From contig CANNEE010000005.1 of NCBI GenBank assembly GCA_947503555.1, forward strand, positions 107,951-171,950: 64,000 nucleotides of DNA, given 5' to 3'. Below the pieces are notes generated by a model. It was not told the origin of the DNA and made no database searches. It saw only the letters and a list, made by a program, of their open reading frames with translations. Numbering within the stretch: position 1 is the stretch's first letter; each line of letters starts with the position of its first letter. Positions 8,767 through 18,194 of this stretch are shown here, one piece after another. A program made the position numbers and the translations under genes. This stretch comes from an uncultured Shewanella sp. (GTDB lineage: Bacteria > Pseudomonadota > Gammaproteobacteria > Enterobacterales > Shewanellaceae).

Positions 8767-11733
8767 GTGAGAAGTTTATCTTGGTCTACCAGTAGCTTAA
8801 TTGGCCGGCTTATGTTGGCTTTTAGTTTATTAGCTGTACTACTGCTTTTACTCATTAGTCAGGGCAGTTTAAGCCTGTATTGGGTCAAGCAAGCCGATCA
8901 ATTTCTGTATGAGAAATCTCTGCCAGCATCAGAAACTGCTCGTCAACTGTCGAGAGCTTCATCGGCGTTAGCGGATACAGCATTACAATTTGAACAAGTT
9001 GAGTTAGAAGCTCAGCGTGCAGGTATCGAAGCTAAACTAATCCAGTATTCACAAGAGATGAATCGGGCCATTGCAGAGTTAGAAGCCTTGGGGATTACTT
9101 CAGAAATTGACCTGCAGCAAGTTGGCAATATAGCCAATGATATTGTCGATATTAGTCAGAGTGTAAAGCAAAGGTTGAAGATGGAAGATCTGCTTAGGGC
9201 TCAGTCTAGGTTGCTTTCTCGCGCGGCGAATACCAGTGCTGAATTGCTGCAAGCAGAGTTAGCCGTTGTCGATTCTGCTATTTTGGCTAAATTGAGTTTG
9301 GCCTATCCGCAACAGGTTGGTATACAAAAGAGTGCAAGCTTGCTTGATGACGTCATTGAGTTGGATATCGATATTCAAGAGCAGCTCAATGCAGCGGTCA
9401 AGTTGGTTCATCGAATCTCACTCATCAGTCAGCTGTTTCTGTCTCCTCAGCAACATGAGCTGTTGCAAACCTTAGTCGATATGGCGTCAGAACCCGCAAT
9501 TAACCACCCTGGGCGCACCGTTGATTTAAACGCATTGGACTGGGTAATTGAACTTGTTCGTGACCCTGTTAGAGCGCAGTCACTAGAGCGTCAATTCAAG
9601 CTACTGGCTAGTCTTGAAGGCAGTATCGCATTGCATCATAAATACACTACCCACCTAGAAACAGAGTCAATCAAACTAAATGCGTTAATCGATAAGCTTA
9701 GCTTACTCAACGCAAGCGTTGATCGAGCATTATTGGCACAGCAGGATTTGGCAAAACAGGCCAGGTCAAGTTATTTGCAGCAGTTAAACTGGGCAACAAT
9801 TGGTTTGTGGGTGACAGGTTGCTTGATGCTGGTGGTGATTCTTTTTGTTGTTTATAAGGTCATATATCAAGGAATCGCTTTAAGACTTAACGAGGCAACC
9901 GATGCCTTGGCTCGATTAAGTCAGGGCGATACTAGAGTTAGCTTAGATCCACATGGTGATGATGAATTGACCGCTATGGCCAGTGCTATTGAGGCGTTTA
10001 AGCGTAAAACGAGTCACAATCAGAAGTTGCAGATGGATTTGCGTAAGAGTGCCAGTGAGTTAACCGAACATAAATTAGCACTAGAAGCTAAGGTGATAGA
10101 AAGAACCAGAGAGCTTGCCGATACAAACGAAAGGCTGGACTCTGAGGCGAAAGGTCATGCTCAAGCAAGGGAAGTCGCAGAGAAGGCCAATCAGGCCAAA
10201 TCCTTATTCCTAGCAACTATGAGTCATGAAATTCGTACACCGCTTAATGGGGTGTTAGGAACGCTAGAGTTGCTTGGTCAGGCTCAGTTACCGCCTGCAC
10301 AGAAACAGCTATTAGCGCTATCTCAATACAGTGGCACTCTACTGCAAACAGTGCTTAACGATATCTTAGATTTTTCTCGCTTAGAGCAAGGTGCTTTGCG
10401 TAATGAGCCGAGACCGGTAGCTATCAGTGAGCTACTCGATGAAGTGATGGCGATTATGTTAGCGGGTGCAAACTTAGCTGATTTGACCTTAACCATTGAT
10501 AAGCGAGATCTACCTGCTTGCATCAGTGTTGATGGACCCAAATTAAGGCAAGTCTTGTTTAACCTTCTTGGAAATGCGATCAAATTTACTGCTAGGGGTA
10601 AAGTTGAGTTGATTGTGCAAGCTAAGGAAGGTGTTTTGGAGTTTGAAGTGGTTGATACTGGGGAAGGTATAGCCCCTGATGCGATTAAGCAGTTATTCAA
10701 GCCCTATAGTGATCTGCCCTTATCGAATTCACAACCTAAGAGCCGTACTCGGGGAACAGGCTTAGGCCTGGCAATCTGTAAAGAGTTAGTCGACTTAATG
10801 AACCAAGATGAGCACAAGAGCATCTGGGTGAAGAGTGAGTTAGGTAACGGAAGTCGCTTTGGGTTTAGCCTGCCTTTAGTGATAACTCAGGAGTGTGGCT
10901 GTCAGGAAGCGCAAGCGCCTTTGCTTGTAGAACCTATGAAGGTGCTGGTGGTTGAAGATAACAAGGTCAATGCCATGGTGGCTCAGGGCTTTTTGGCTCA
11001 TTTGGGGCATACTTCTGTGTTGGCGACCAGTTGTGAGCAGGCATTAGCACTTTATACGCGAGAAACAGCGTTGGAGTTTGATGCCTTAATGTTAGATATT
11101 CAACTAGGTGATGGAACAGGTGTTGAGCTGCTTGATAGCTTTAAACTGCTTAATACTCAATTGATGCATCATATACCAATCGCGGCATTCACAGCTCAGC
11201 TTCAAGAGCAAGACCTTAAGGCTTATACCAAACGAGGCTTTGATAAAATTTTGGGTAAACCATTAAGCTTAAATGAACTCGGTATGTGGTTGGGCATGGC
11301 GACTAGCTCCGAAGCAAAGGCTGAGCAAGCTGTAGAGCCGGAGTTTAAGGCTGTTGCTAAGGACGTAAGTCTGGCTCAAATTAATGAAGAGCTTCATCAA
11401 GAAGCTGAATATGACCTGCTAGATGTCGCTTTATTAGAGCAGGATATTGATATTCTTGGGCTTGCTAGTGTTATTGAACTACGCGAATTGTTTGAGCAGT
11501 CGAGTCGTTCACAGCTAGATGGGCTTATGGCTACTGATGCCAATACCGCCAAATTGCTTCACAGTTTGAAAGGCAGTAGTGCCAGTATAGGTTTAATTAA
11601 ACTATCCGCCTTTTGTAAGCAACAAGAGCAAGAAGTGTTTGGAGAAGACATTCATCAAGCACTCGTTCGCTTATGGCAAGCATCCTTGGCTCAGCTAAAT
11701 TCACTGCTAAGCGCTCATGATGCTAAGAAATAG
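8767..11733 (+). CDS. torS: Hybrid sensor histidine kinase, TorS-like
   Basis: A TorS-type phosphorelay kinase of about 988 residues in the inner membrane. It has a first membrane segment near residues 16–40, a long helical periplasmic sensor, a second segment near 340–365, HAMP, a HisKA domain with His487 in [10 protein letters not shown], an ATPase domain, a receiver with Asp777, and a C-terminal Hpt domain with His932 in LHSLKGS. GTG at 8767, with AGAAGGG upstream, is preferred to TTG at 8695. It should receive the TMAO signal through TorT and phosphorylate TorR. Confidence 0.9.
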   Translation: MRSLSWSTSSLIGRLMLAFSLLAVLLLLLISQGSLSLYWVKQADQFLYEKSLPASETARQLSRASSALADTALQFEQVELEAQRAGIEAKLIQYSQEMNRAIAELEALGITSEIDLQQVGNIANDIVDISQSVKQRLKMEDLLRAQSRLLSRAANTSAELLQAELAVVDSAILAKLSLAYPQQVGIQKSASLLDDVIELDIDIQEQLNAAVKLVHRISLISQLFLSPQQHELLQTLVDMASEPAINHPGRTVDLNALDWVIELVRDPVRAQSLERQFKLLASLEGSIALHHKYTTHLETESIKLNALIDKLSLLNASVDRALLAQQDLAKQARSSYLQQLNWATIGLWVTGCLMLVVILFVVYKVIYQGIALRLNEATDALARLSQGDTRVSLDPHGDDELTAMASAIEAFKRKTSHNQKLQMDLRKSASELTEHKLALEAKVIERTRELADTNERLDSEAKGHAQAREVAEKANQAKSLFLATMSHEIRTPLNGVLGTLELLGQAQLPPAQKQLLALSQYSGTLLQTVLNDILDFSRLEQGALRNEPRPVAISELLDEVMAIMLAGANLADLTLTIDKRDLPACISVDGPKLRQVLFNLLGNAIKFTARGKVELIVQAKEGVLEFEVVDTGEGIAPDAIKQLFKPYSDLPLSNSQPKSRTRGTGLGLAICKELVDLMNQDEHKSIWVKSELGNGSRFGFSLPLVITQECGCQEAQAPLLVEPMKVLVVEDNKVNAMVAQGFLAHLGHTSVLATSCEQALALYTRETALEFDALMLDIQLGDGTGVELLDSFKLLNTQLMHHIPIAAFTAQLQEQDLKAYTKRGFDKILGKPLSLNELGMWLGMATSSEAKAEQAVEPEFKAVAKDVSLAQINEELHQEAEYDLLDVALLEQDIDILGLASVIELRELFEQSSRSQLDGLMATDANTAKLLHSLKGSSASIGLIKLSAFCKQQEQEVFGEDIHQALVRLWQASLAQLNSLLSAHDAKK

Positions 11734-11744
11734 CTTCAAAGTAA

Positions 11745-12077
11745 AAATTTTATTGTTCTGATATATGTATAGTGTTTTCTCATGATTTTGAGTCAAAATG
11801 CCACAACAGGATTAGGTGACTGGTGGCGAATGCAGTAGTATTCGCCGCCAACAAAGGTTGTGTGATTTTCTAGGCCGAGTTATCGGAGGAAAATCTAAGT
11901 TATTCTCAAAATGTCAGCACGCAAAGGCTGATAACAATCTCGTTATTTTTGAGGATGATTTGCAAATCACTCTTTATTGAGTGGATCTCTCACTCAAGGT
12001 ATTTACCTTGGGGCTCTAATTTGCCATAGCCGGCGTCAATATGACCGAAACTAAGAGATCTATAGGCAGTATTACTC
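11745..12077 (+). promoter_or_regulatory. Long structured 5' leader of the NCS2 permease, candidate riboregulator
   Basis: The gap between torS and the permease is 344 bp and dense in hairpins: an 11-bp stem at 11821–11850, a stem with internal loop at 11864–11895, a two-part stem at 11905–11953, the palindrome GATTTGCAAATC at 11957–11968, and CAAGGTA/TACCTTG at 11995–12010. GAGTG at 11979–11983 can pair either with CACTC at 11968–11972 or with CACTC at 11991–11995, so two hairpins exclude each other. I cannot match it to a known riboswitch class; the classical purine aptamer core is not evident. Confidence 0.5.
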
Positions 12078-13460
12078 ATGAATTCTCAATCTACTCTAGC
12101 GTCTGCTGAAGCAAGCGCTACCCAAACTCAATCCCAATCACAGCAGTCAGTCCTTGAAAGATTGTTTAGCATCACAGCGCGCGGCAGTAGCGTTAAGCAA
12201 GAAGTTGTTGCAGGCTTAACTACCTTCTTAGCCATGGTCTATTCGGTGATTGTTGTGCCTAATATGCTAGGCACTGCTGGCTTTGACCCCGCTGCAGTAT
12301 TTATTGCGACTTGCTTAATTGCTGGTGTTGGCTCTCTACTTATGGGGCTGTGGGCCAACTTACCTATGGCTATTGGCTGCGCCATCTCCTTAACCGCGTT
12401 TACCGCATTTAGTCTAGTGTTAGGCCAAGGCATGTCTATTCCTGTGGCTCTTGGTGCTATCTTTCTTATGGGCGTGGTATTTACGCTAGTGAGTGTAACT
12501 GGCGTGCGTCAGTGGGTGCTTGCTAACCTGCCTAAGGGGATTGCCCATGGTACAGGTATTGGTATTGGCTTATTTCTTCTGCTGATTGCCACAAATAGTG
12601 TGAGCCTTATTGTGGCCAATGATGCGGGTCTGCCTGTAAAGCTAGGTGATATCAATAGCCTACCAGTGCTGGCCACCATAGTGGGCCTTGCAGCCACAAT
12701 AGGCCTAGAGAAACGTGGTGTGCCAGGTGGTATTTTGCTGGTTATCGTCTGCTTATCTGTATTTGGGTTAGTTTTCGATCCTAACGTGACTTACCAAGGA
12801 TTGTTCGCTCTGCCTGATTTTACCTCTGATAAAACGCTCATTGGCCAGCTTGATATCATGGGAGCTCTTAACCCTGTGGTTTTCCCTATCGTATTAGCCT
12901 TGGTAATGACGGCGATATTTGATGCTACGGGTACGATTCGCGCTGTTGCAGGTCAAGCTAACCTGTTAGATAAAGACGATAAGATCATTGGTGGTGGTAA
13001 GGCGTTAACCTCAGACTCTGTTAGCAGTATGTTTGCTGGTCTTGTAGGTGGAGCTCCTGCAGCGGTTTATATTGAATCTGCGGCTGGCACGGCAGCTGGT
13101 GGTAAGACGGGCCTGACTGCAACGGTTGTGGGTGCGCTTTTCCTACTGATGATTTTCTTAGCGCCACTAAGCTACCTAGTACCAGCCTATGCTACGGCGC
13201 CAGCACTCATGTATGTAGGCTTATTGATGCTAAGTAATGTCACTAAGCTTGATTTTGATGACAAAGTGGATGCTATGGCGGGCCTGACTTGCGCAGTATT
13301 CATTATTCTTAGCTGTAATATTGTCACAGGTATCATGTTAGGTTTTGTCACCCTGACTATAGGCCGTATTACCAGCGGTGAGTGGCAAAAGTTAAAACTT
13401 GGTGTTGTGGCTATCACTCTTGGTCTTGTCGCTTTCTATATGGGTGGCTGGGCGATTTAA
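12078..13460 (+). CDS. NCS2-family purine permease (AzgA-like guanine/hypoxanthine type)
   Basis: A 460-residue inner-membrane transporter with about 12–14 hydrophobic segments. The sequence resembles the AzgA branch of the nucleobase-cation symporters: early motif [11 protein letters not shown], then [10 protein letters not shown] and a late [13 protein letters not shown] stretch. Such proteins import adenine, guanine or hypoxanthine with protons. A clear terminator follows at 13486. The unusually long, hairpin-rich leader suggests control after transcription starts. The exact purine is not decided by sequence. Confidence 0.88.
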   Translation: MNSQSTLASAEASATQTQSQSQQSVLERLFSITARGSSVKQEVVAGLTTFLAMVYSVIVVPNMLGTAGFDPAAVFIATCLIAGVGSLLMGLWANLPMAIGCAISLTAFTAFSLVLGQGMSIPVALGAIFLMGVVFTLVSVTGVRQWVLANLPKGIAHGTGIGIGLFLLLIATNSVSLIVANDAGLPVKLGDINSLPVLATIVGLAATIGLEKRGVPGGILLVIVCLSVFGLVFDPNVTYQGLFALPDFTSDKTLIGQLDIMGALNPVVFPIVLALVMTAIFDATGTIRAVAGQANLLDKDDKIIGGGKALTSDSVSSMFAGLVGGAPAAVYIESAAGTAAGGKTGLTATVVGALFLLMIFLAPLSYLVPAYATAPALMYVGLLMLSNVTKLDFDDKVDAMAGLTCAVFIILSCNIVTGIMLGFVTLTIGRITSGEWQKLKLGVVAITLGLVAFYMGGWAI

Positions 13461-13485
13461 ACTTAAGCTATAACCAATGAATGAT

Positions 13486-13513
13486 AAGGCCTGCAACAAT
13501 GCAGGCCTTTTTG
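13486..13513 (+). terminator. Terminator of the NCS2 permease
   Basis: AAGGCCTGCA pairs with TGCAGGCCTT, followed by TTT. A strong Rho-independent terminator. Confidence 0.85.
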
Positions 13514-13566
13514 TATTTATATCAGGGCTAGTGGAGAAATGCTTGTACAGGTTTATACCTTAGTGA

Positions 13567-13977
13567 TTATTGGTCAGCCTTTATGTCCAACTGCGCCTTT
13601 AACAGATCTTTCCAGGTGACTATTCCGATAAGCTGATTGTTTTCTAGTACTGGCAGACAACCAACTTCATGTTCTAGCAGTAGAGTTGTGGCATCATTAA
13701 TATTTAGGTGAGATGCGACCGTAACTGGATTTCTACTCATGACTTGATGGACACGCTTTTGCAGAGTCTCTCTATCTCTAGTGGTTTCATTGAGTCCGAG
13801 GTTCGGACTGATTGCTCGAAGAAAGTCACGCTCCGACAGTATGCCCATCAGCTCCCCTTCATCGACGACAACTAGATGGTGAAAAGGGGCATTATCAAAG
13901 ATCTCTTTGACTAAGGTTAATCTGTCATCCATCTCTATCGTGACTACTCGAGAGCTCATAATATCTGAGATTTTCAT
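13567..13977 (-). CDS. Two-CBS-domain protein
   Basis: A 136-residue cytosolic protein consisting of two CBS domains (about residues 1–60 and 75–130), with typical motifs such as ISDIMSSRVVTI, GILSERDFLRAI and GIVTWKDLL. Paired CBS domains form a Bateman module that usually binds adenosine-type ligands and regulates a partner. No catalytic domain is attached. GAGGGGG lies just upstream of the ATG. It appears to be transcribed alone. Confidence 0.88.
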   Translation of the reverse strand: MKISDIMSSRVVTIEMDDRLTLVKEIFDNAPFHHLVVVDEGELMGILSERDFLRAISPNLGLNETTRDRETLQKRVHQVMSRNPVTVASHLNINDATTLLLEHEVGCLPVLENNQLIGIVTWKDLLKAQLDIKADQ

Positions 13978-14064
13978 AACCCCCTCCTATGCACAAGCGT
14001 CCTAATAAGATGAAATATTTTAGCGTCTTATACAATGATTATCGGTCATTGTGAGGGAATAGTT

Positions 14065-14329
14065 ATACCAATCTAACTAAATATCTGCTCAATTCAGAGC
14101 CTCTCAGGCTTTTCAATTTAAGGCGCACTGACGCAGGAATGGTTATTCCCTTTTAAGTCAGTGCAACACAGAAGTGAAATTCCTGAGAGGCTCCCGCAGG
14201 GCGGGTTTCAACACCTCGTATGCTGTGTTAGATGCTTTCGAAATAGAACAACTATTAACATCTATCATCTGCCTTGCCTACGAGGCGTTGAATTCTCGCT
14301 GAATGATCACATATTTAGTGCGATTGGTA
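14065..14329. mobile_element. MITE-like element, family 1, copy 1
   Basis: A 265-bp non-coding element bounded by imperfect 20-bp terminal inverted repeats (left ATACCAATCTAACTAAATAT; the right end reads ATACCAATCGCACTAAATAT on the other strand). Inside are further inverted repeats, including GCACTGAC/GTCAGTGC and GAGCCTCTCAGG/CCTGAGAGGCTC. A near-identical copy lies at 60770–61035. A TA duplication at the ends is possible but cannot be separated from the terminal sequence. There is no transposase, so it would be mobilised in trans. Confidence 0.8.
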
Positions 14330-14334
14330 TCCAG

Positions 14335-14365
14335 TAAAAAAGGAGCGGCAAAGCCACTCCTTTTT
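14335..14365 (-). terminator. Terminator of the YjiH-type gene
   Basis: AAAAAGGAG-GGC pairs with GCC-CTCCTTTTT; poly-T runs occur on both sides. It begins six bases after the MITE end. Confidence 0.75.
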
Positions 14366-14388
14366 ATGGAAAGTATTGTCGCTAATCT

Positions 14389-15747
14389 TTAAAAGATAAG
14401 GTGTGCAATGCCGGCGATCACTGGCAGCGTCACTAAGGTTCGTAGAATGAAAATGATGAATAGTTCAAAGAAGTTCACTGGAATTCTACTACCAATAAGT
14501 AGTGCGCCTACCTCACTCATGTAGATAAGCTGAGTGACAGACATAGCCGCGATAATAAAGCGGGTCATTTCGCTTTCAATTGAGCTGGCAAGAATCGCAG
14601 GGATAAACATATCGGCAAATCCGACCACGATAGTGCTAGAGGCTGCTTGAGCTTCAGGGACTTGTAGTAGCTCAAGTAGTGGAATAAATGGCATGCCTAA
14701 GTAGGTAAAGATAGGGGTGTACTCGGCGACAATCAGTGCCAAGGTACCAATAGCCATGACTACAGGTAAAATGCCAAATACCATGTCGACAACATTCTTA
14801 ATGCCTTCAACAAGGATCTGTTTCACATTGCCTGCTTTCTCTGCACGTTTTAGTGCATTGTGAAAGCCCCAAGAGAATACGTTGTGACCTTGTGGAATCA
14901 CCTCTGCGTCAGCGTGGCGAGGCGTGTCATCGATATAACGATCGATTTTACCTCTTAGAGGTGGCAGTTTAGGCACAATAATCGCCGCAGCAATACCTGC
15001 AAGGCAGACTGTCAGATAGAAAGGAACGAACATGTGCTCGAGTTTAACCTGAGAGATCACCACTAGGCTGAAAGTAATAGAAACCGCTGAGAAAGTCGTA
15101 CCAATCACAGCCGCTTCTCTTTGGGTATAGAAGCCCGCTTCATATTGCTTACTGGTCATCAAAATCCCGACACTACCATCACCCAACCAAGAGGCCATAC
15201 AATCGATCGCACTGCGTCCAGGAAGATTGAAAACCGGGCGCATAATTTTGGTTAGCAGGGTGCCAAATAGCTCAAGCAGACCAAAATTAAGCAGTAGTGG
15301 TAACAGCATGCCTGCAAAGATGAACACGCAAAATAGTACAGGCAGTAGGTCGTTGAGTACTAGGCCACCTGTGCCGCCGGAGAATACTGCTTCATGTCCA
15401 ACCTGGTTATAGGTTAAGACAATGAATATTGCACCGAGAACACGAATAGCAAACCACATAGGGCTAATGTTGAGTAAGCCGTTAAGAAAACCATTGTTGG
15501 TCACTATCTTAGGCTTAAGCAACTTAGTTGCTATGCTGGCCAGTGCCATAAAGACCACGATTGTCGTGATTATCAAGGTAAGGCTATCGCCAAGTAAGCT
15601 TTGTAAGCCTTTAGAGACGATGGCAATGGGAATAGTCAGTCCGTCTTGATAGCTGATAGGAGCTAGGAAGAGAAGCAAACCTATTACTGAAGGAATAATA
15701 AAGGTGAGTATTGTTTTTAGACTATGAGATTGTGTTGTAGTAGCCAC
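14389..15747 (-). CDS. YjiH-family membrane protein (nucleoside-recognition/gate domain)
   Basis: A polytopic inner-membrane protein of about 452 residues and roughly ten hydrophobic segments. It resembles the YjiH family, which carries the nucleoside-recognition (Gate) domain seen in concentrative transporters, with signatures such as DCMASWLGDGSVGILMTSKQ. Function in this family is unproven; transport of a small organic solute is likely. The frame is open to 15828, and ATG at 15783 is also possible, but GTG at 15747 with AAGG nine bases upstream gives the best start. It appears to be a single-gene unit. Confidence 0.8.
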   Translation of the reverse strand: MATTTQSHSLKTILTFIIPSVIGLLLFLAPISYQDGLTIPIAIVSKGLQSLLGDSLTLIITTIVVFMALASIATKLLKPKIVTNNGFLNGLLNISPMWFAIRVLGAIFIVLTYNQVGHEAVFSGGTGGLVLNDLLPVLFCVFIFAGMLLPLLLNFGLLELFGTLLTKIMRPVFNLPGRSAIDCMASWLGDGSVGILMTSKQYEAGFYTQREAAVIGTTFSAVSITFSLVVISQVKLEHMFVPFYLTVCLAGIAAAIIVPKLPPLRGKIDRYIDDTPRHADAEVIPQGHNVFSWGFHNALKRAEKAGNVKQILVEGIKNVVDMVFGILPVVMAIGTLALIVAEYTPIFTYLGMPFIPLLELLQVPEAQAASSTIVVGFADMFIPAILASSIESEMTRFIIAAMSVTQLIYMSEVGALLIGSRIPVNFFELFIIFILRTLVTLPVIAGIAHLIF

Positions 15748-15828
15748 GTAAAAACGCCTTATAAATCTATTAAGTACTTCGCTCATTATCTGGATATTGC
15801 ACAAATTCGACATATTATGCATTTTCAT

Positions 15829-16529
15829 TCAGATTTGTGACGAAGCTGGTACAAAGAGTACCTATTCTATTCACCAAAAGTGGTGGTGAAATAACTATTT
15901 GCTTTAGCAATAATGAATGCTTGCCGAATAATTATTGCATTTGCGTGATTAAATATATTGTAACCTATTCAGTTGAAATTTAAACCCATTAATTTCTTTA
16001 AAATTAAGGTGTTAATCTTTGGTTTTTGTTTTGTTGCGATTTTGTGGGTTTATTTTGGGTGAACTTTAGATAAGTTGCAACTATCCTTTGGTTTTTTCAT
16101 TATATTAGCAAGGTTTAATTTTTGAAGAATGTTGAGTTGTATGTTGGTTAATTAAACAAGGTGAGCGTGAATTGTGAAGTGGTTTACTTTAAATAGGTAG
16201 AAGTTTCCTATAAGTGTAGGTCCTTGACCGTTATGCAATGAAACTTGTTTTTGGCTAGGTCTAGCCTCACTTGTACCTGTGAAGTTGCTTTACTGAGCTA
16301 GGGGGAAGTGGCGCGACTTGAGTGTAAAAACTAATCAGCAAAGTTCAAACTCATTCTAGTGAGTATGTTACAAGTGATAATCAGTTATGTATCTATATCA
16401 TTATGGGTATTTAATGTTAGGTTAATTAATTGAAATTTAGGAATATTTGTATAAATTTTTTAATCTTACACTTGTAGGTACGGTAAAAATAGATGAAGAT
16501 AGCCCATACTTTGATGACATCATAAGCTC
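15829..16529. other. Long AT-rich gene-free stretch
   Basis: About 700 bases lie between the YjiH gene and the next gene with no credible coding frame on either strand. The stretch is AT-rich with many T-runs on the plus strand. The only recognisable item is a short relic of repeat family 2 at 16298–16359. A terminator-like hairpin follows at 16533. Confidence 0.5.
16298..16359. repeat. Degenerate remnant of MITE family 2
   Basis: Sequence from CTAGGGG at 16298 to CTAG at 16359. The segment AAAAACTAATCAGCAAAG plus five bases matches the right end of the 49142–49411 element at about 21 of 23 positions and also ends in CTAG. Most of the interior is missing. Confidence 0.45.
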
Positions 16530-16530
16530 A

Positions 16531-16558
16531 GCGTTTTGTTATAACGCTCTGTCTTTTT
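16531..16558 (+). terminator. Terminator-like hairpin just upstream of a membrane-protein gene
   Basis: AGCGTT pairs with AACGCT over a seven-base loop and is followed by CTGTCTTTTT. No gene precedes it on this strand, so it could end an unannotated transcript or act as an attenuator for the gene starting at 16582. Confidence 0.45.
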
Positions 16559-16581
16559 GATAGGATTTGCAAACCCTTAAT

Positions 16582-17256
16582 ATGCTAACTAAAGTCAATC
16601 GGCTTAATTCACTTGCCTTTAAATTTGGTTTACTTGGTGCCTTAGGCTTGCTTTTGGGGATCCTTGGTGCGAGTTTAGGTTATCAGGGATACGAAGGTGA
16701 GGCATTTAACTTTCTCAACCATACCTTGAGTGAGCTGGGTAATTATGGGCATTCAAGATGGGCTGTCATACTCAATGGTGGCATATTCTTCGGGAGCCTA
16801 TGTTTAGTGCTTAGTTGTTTGTTCTTATTACAGCTTCAGCTATCTAAGTGGGCATATCCTTTTATTATATCTCTGGCTTTGGGCTATGGTGCATTAGCGA
16901 TAACAGGCTTGTTTCCACTCAATGTGTACCATTTACATGTGTTTGGTTTAAAGTGGTTTTTCTATCTTTCAAGCTTAAGCTGTCTATGTTTTGTGTGTTA
17001 TATGGCGATAGTGCCAATACCACATTGTTCTCGTTGGGCTATCGTGCCTGCCTTGATGGCATTTGTGAGTTTAACCGCATTTCTTTTTATTCCCCACCTA
17101 GAGCTTGGAATTATTGAAGCTGATAGGCCCTTCTATCAAGAGATGGTGCTAAAACTACCGCGTCCGAAAATTTGGTGGCCAGCATTATTAGAGTGGTTGA
17201 GCTTAGGCTTTATCTTAATCTGGACTGCGGCTTTGTGCTGCAGTAAATCAAGATAA
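16582..17256 (+). CDS. DUF998-like integral membrane protein
   Basis: A 224-residue hydrophobic protein with about six membrane segments and the motif FLNHTLSELGNYGH near residue 45, which resembles the SELG signature of DUF998 proteins. No function is established for that family. ATG at 16582 is chosen over TTG at 16567; neither has a strong ribosome site. The gene sits directly after a terminator-like hairpin and is convergent with ubiV, with a strong hairpin between them. Confidence 0.65.
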   Translation: MLTKVNRLNSLAFKFGLLGALGLLLGILGASLGYQGYEGEAFNFLNHTLSELGNYGHSRWAVILNGGIFFGSLCLVLSCLFLLQLQLSKWAYPFIISLALGYGALAITGLFPLNVYHLHVFGLKWFFYLSSLSCLCFVCYMAIVPIPHCSRWAIVPALMAFVSLTAFLFIPHLELGIIEADRPFYQEMVLKLPRPKIWWPALLEWLSLGFILIWTAALCCSKSR

Positions 17257-17267
17257 AGCCTAAATTG

Positions 17268-17309
17268 CCTCAGCTCGGAATAAGCAGCACTCATTATTCC
17301 TAGCTGAGG
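17268..17309. terminator. Long hairpin between convergent genes
   Basis: CCTCAGCT-GGAATAA pairs with TTATTCC-AGCTGAGG, 15 base pairs with one bulge on each side. It lies between the DUF998-like gene and ubiV. There is no strong T-run, so termination is probable rather than certain. Confidence 0.55.
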
Positions 17310-17318
17310 TCAAGCAAG

Positions 17319-18170
17319 TTAGACGAGCTCAAACCCAGCTTTGTCGAACCAATAACCGTTACAGCTAGCTGGAGCTTGTCGAGCTATCGCTTCGCCCGAC
17401 ACTAAAGATTCTGCTAGGGCTATGCTCTCAAGACTTGATGGAGAGACTCTAAAGTGAGTCACCCCCATTTGTTTCATTTCATTAATTTCGCTACTCAGAT
17501 CAACTTGTGCCGCTGACTGTGTTTGAATGCCGTTGAGCCTTAGTAGAGGCTGAGACTCTTGGGTTTGAGCTAACAAACCTTTACTATGGGATAGGCAAAC
17601 AATACCACATTGATCCTTTTGTAGTTTGTTGTGTCTGGCGGTAAAGCAGCGAGCCGAGTGGGCGAGGGGAATATAGCCATGGCCTAGGATTTCCACTTCA
17701 AAATCTGCTGTTTTTTGGGCGAGTACCTGTGAAAGCCAACTGCGACTTAACTCTACTGGCATAACAAAACGCTTCATTCCCCAGCTATGTAACTTTTCCA
17801 AGCTTGCGAGGTTGTAGTTGTTAATGCTTGGACCACAGACAAACTCTAATCCTTGTGATTTGGCTAACTGTACGCCAGCCATATCATTGGCTTCGATAAT
17901 AAATCTGCCATTACTGACCTGTTTAGCTAGCTCTGTGTACTCCGATGGTGCCTCTACCAGAGCCAGAGTCGAGAGTATTACCTGTTTGCCTTTACTTGCC
18001 AACATATCAGCTAATTCGAGGTAATCGGCGAATTTGACTTCTCGTCTACGGCTACAAACGGCTTCACCAAGATAGACGACTGGAATATTCGTGTCGGCCA
18101 CCTGTTGGTAAAACTCGAACACCTTTTGTTTTTCCCAGCAATAAAGTAATGGCCCTAAAGAAATTTGCAT
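17319..18170 (-). CDS. ubiV: O2-independent ubiquinone hydroxylation protein UbiV
   Basis: UbiV forms a 4Fe-4S complex with UbiU that hydroxylates ubiquinone precursors without oxygen, using prephenate as oxygen donor (known from E. coli). This 283-residue U32-family protein has Cys39, Cys175, Cys188 and Cys192, with the same spacing pattern as the E. coli cluster ligands. It follows ubiU by 24 bases in the same operon, with AGGAC as ribosome site. Divergent ubiT upstream of ubiU completes the set. Confidence 0.93.
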   Translation of the reverse strand: MQISLGPLLYCWEKQKVFEFYQQVADTNIPVVYLGEAVCSRRREVKFADYLELADMLASKGKQVILSTLALVEAPSEYTELAKQVSNGRFIIEANDMAGVQLAKSQGLEFVCGPSINNYNLASLEKLHSWGMKRFVMPVELSRSWLSQVLAQKTADFEVEILGHGYIPLAHSARCFTARHNKLQKDQCGIVCLSHSKGLLAQTQESQPLLRLNGIQTQSAAQVDLSSEINEMKQMGVTHFRVSPSSLESIALAESLVSGEAIARQAPASCNGYWFDKAGFELV

Positions 18171-18194
18171 TGAATTTTGTCCTATTGCAGTGAT

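Noticed and set aside
11905-11953. Possible c-di-GMP (GEMM) riboswitch from ACGCAAAG in the permease leader
   Set aside because: Only eight bases match; the second GEMM stem with its GNRA receptor and conserved 3' half are not there.
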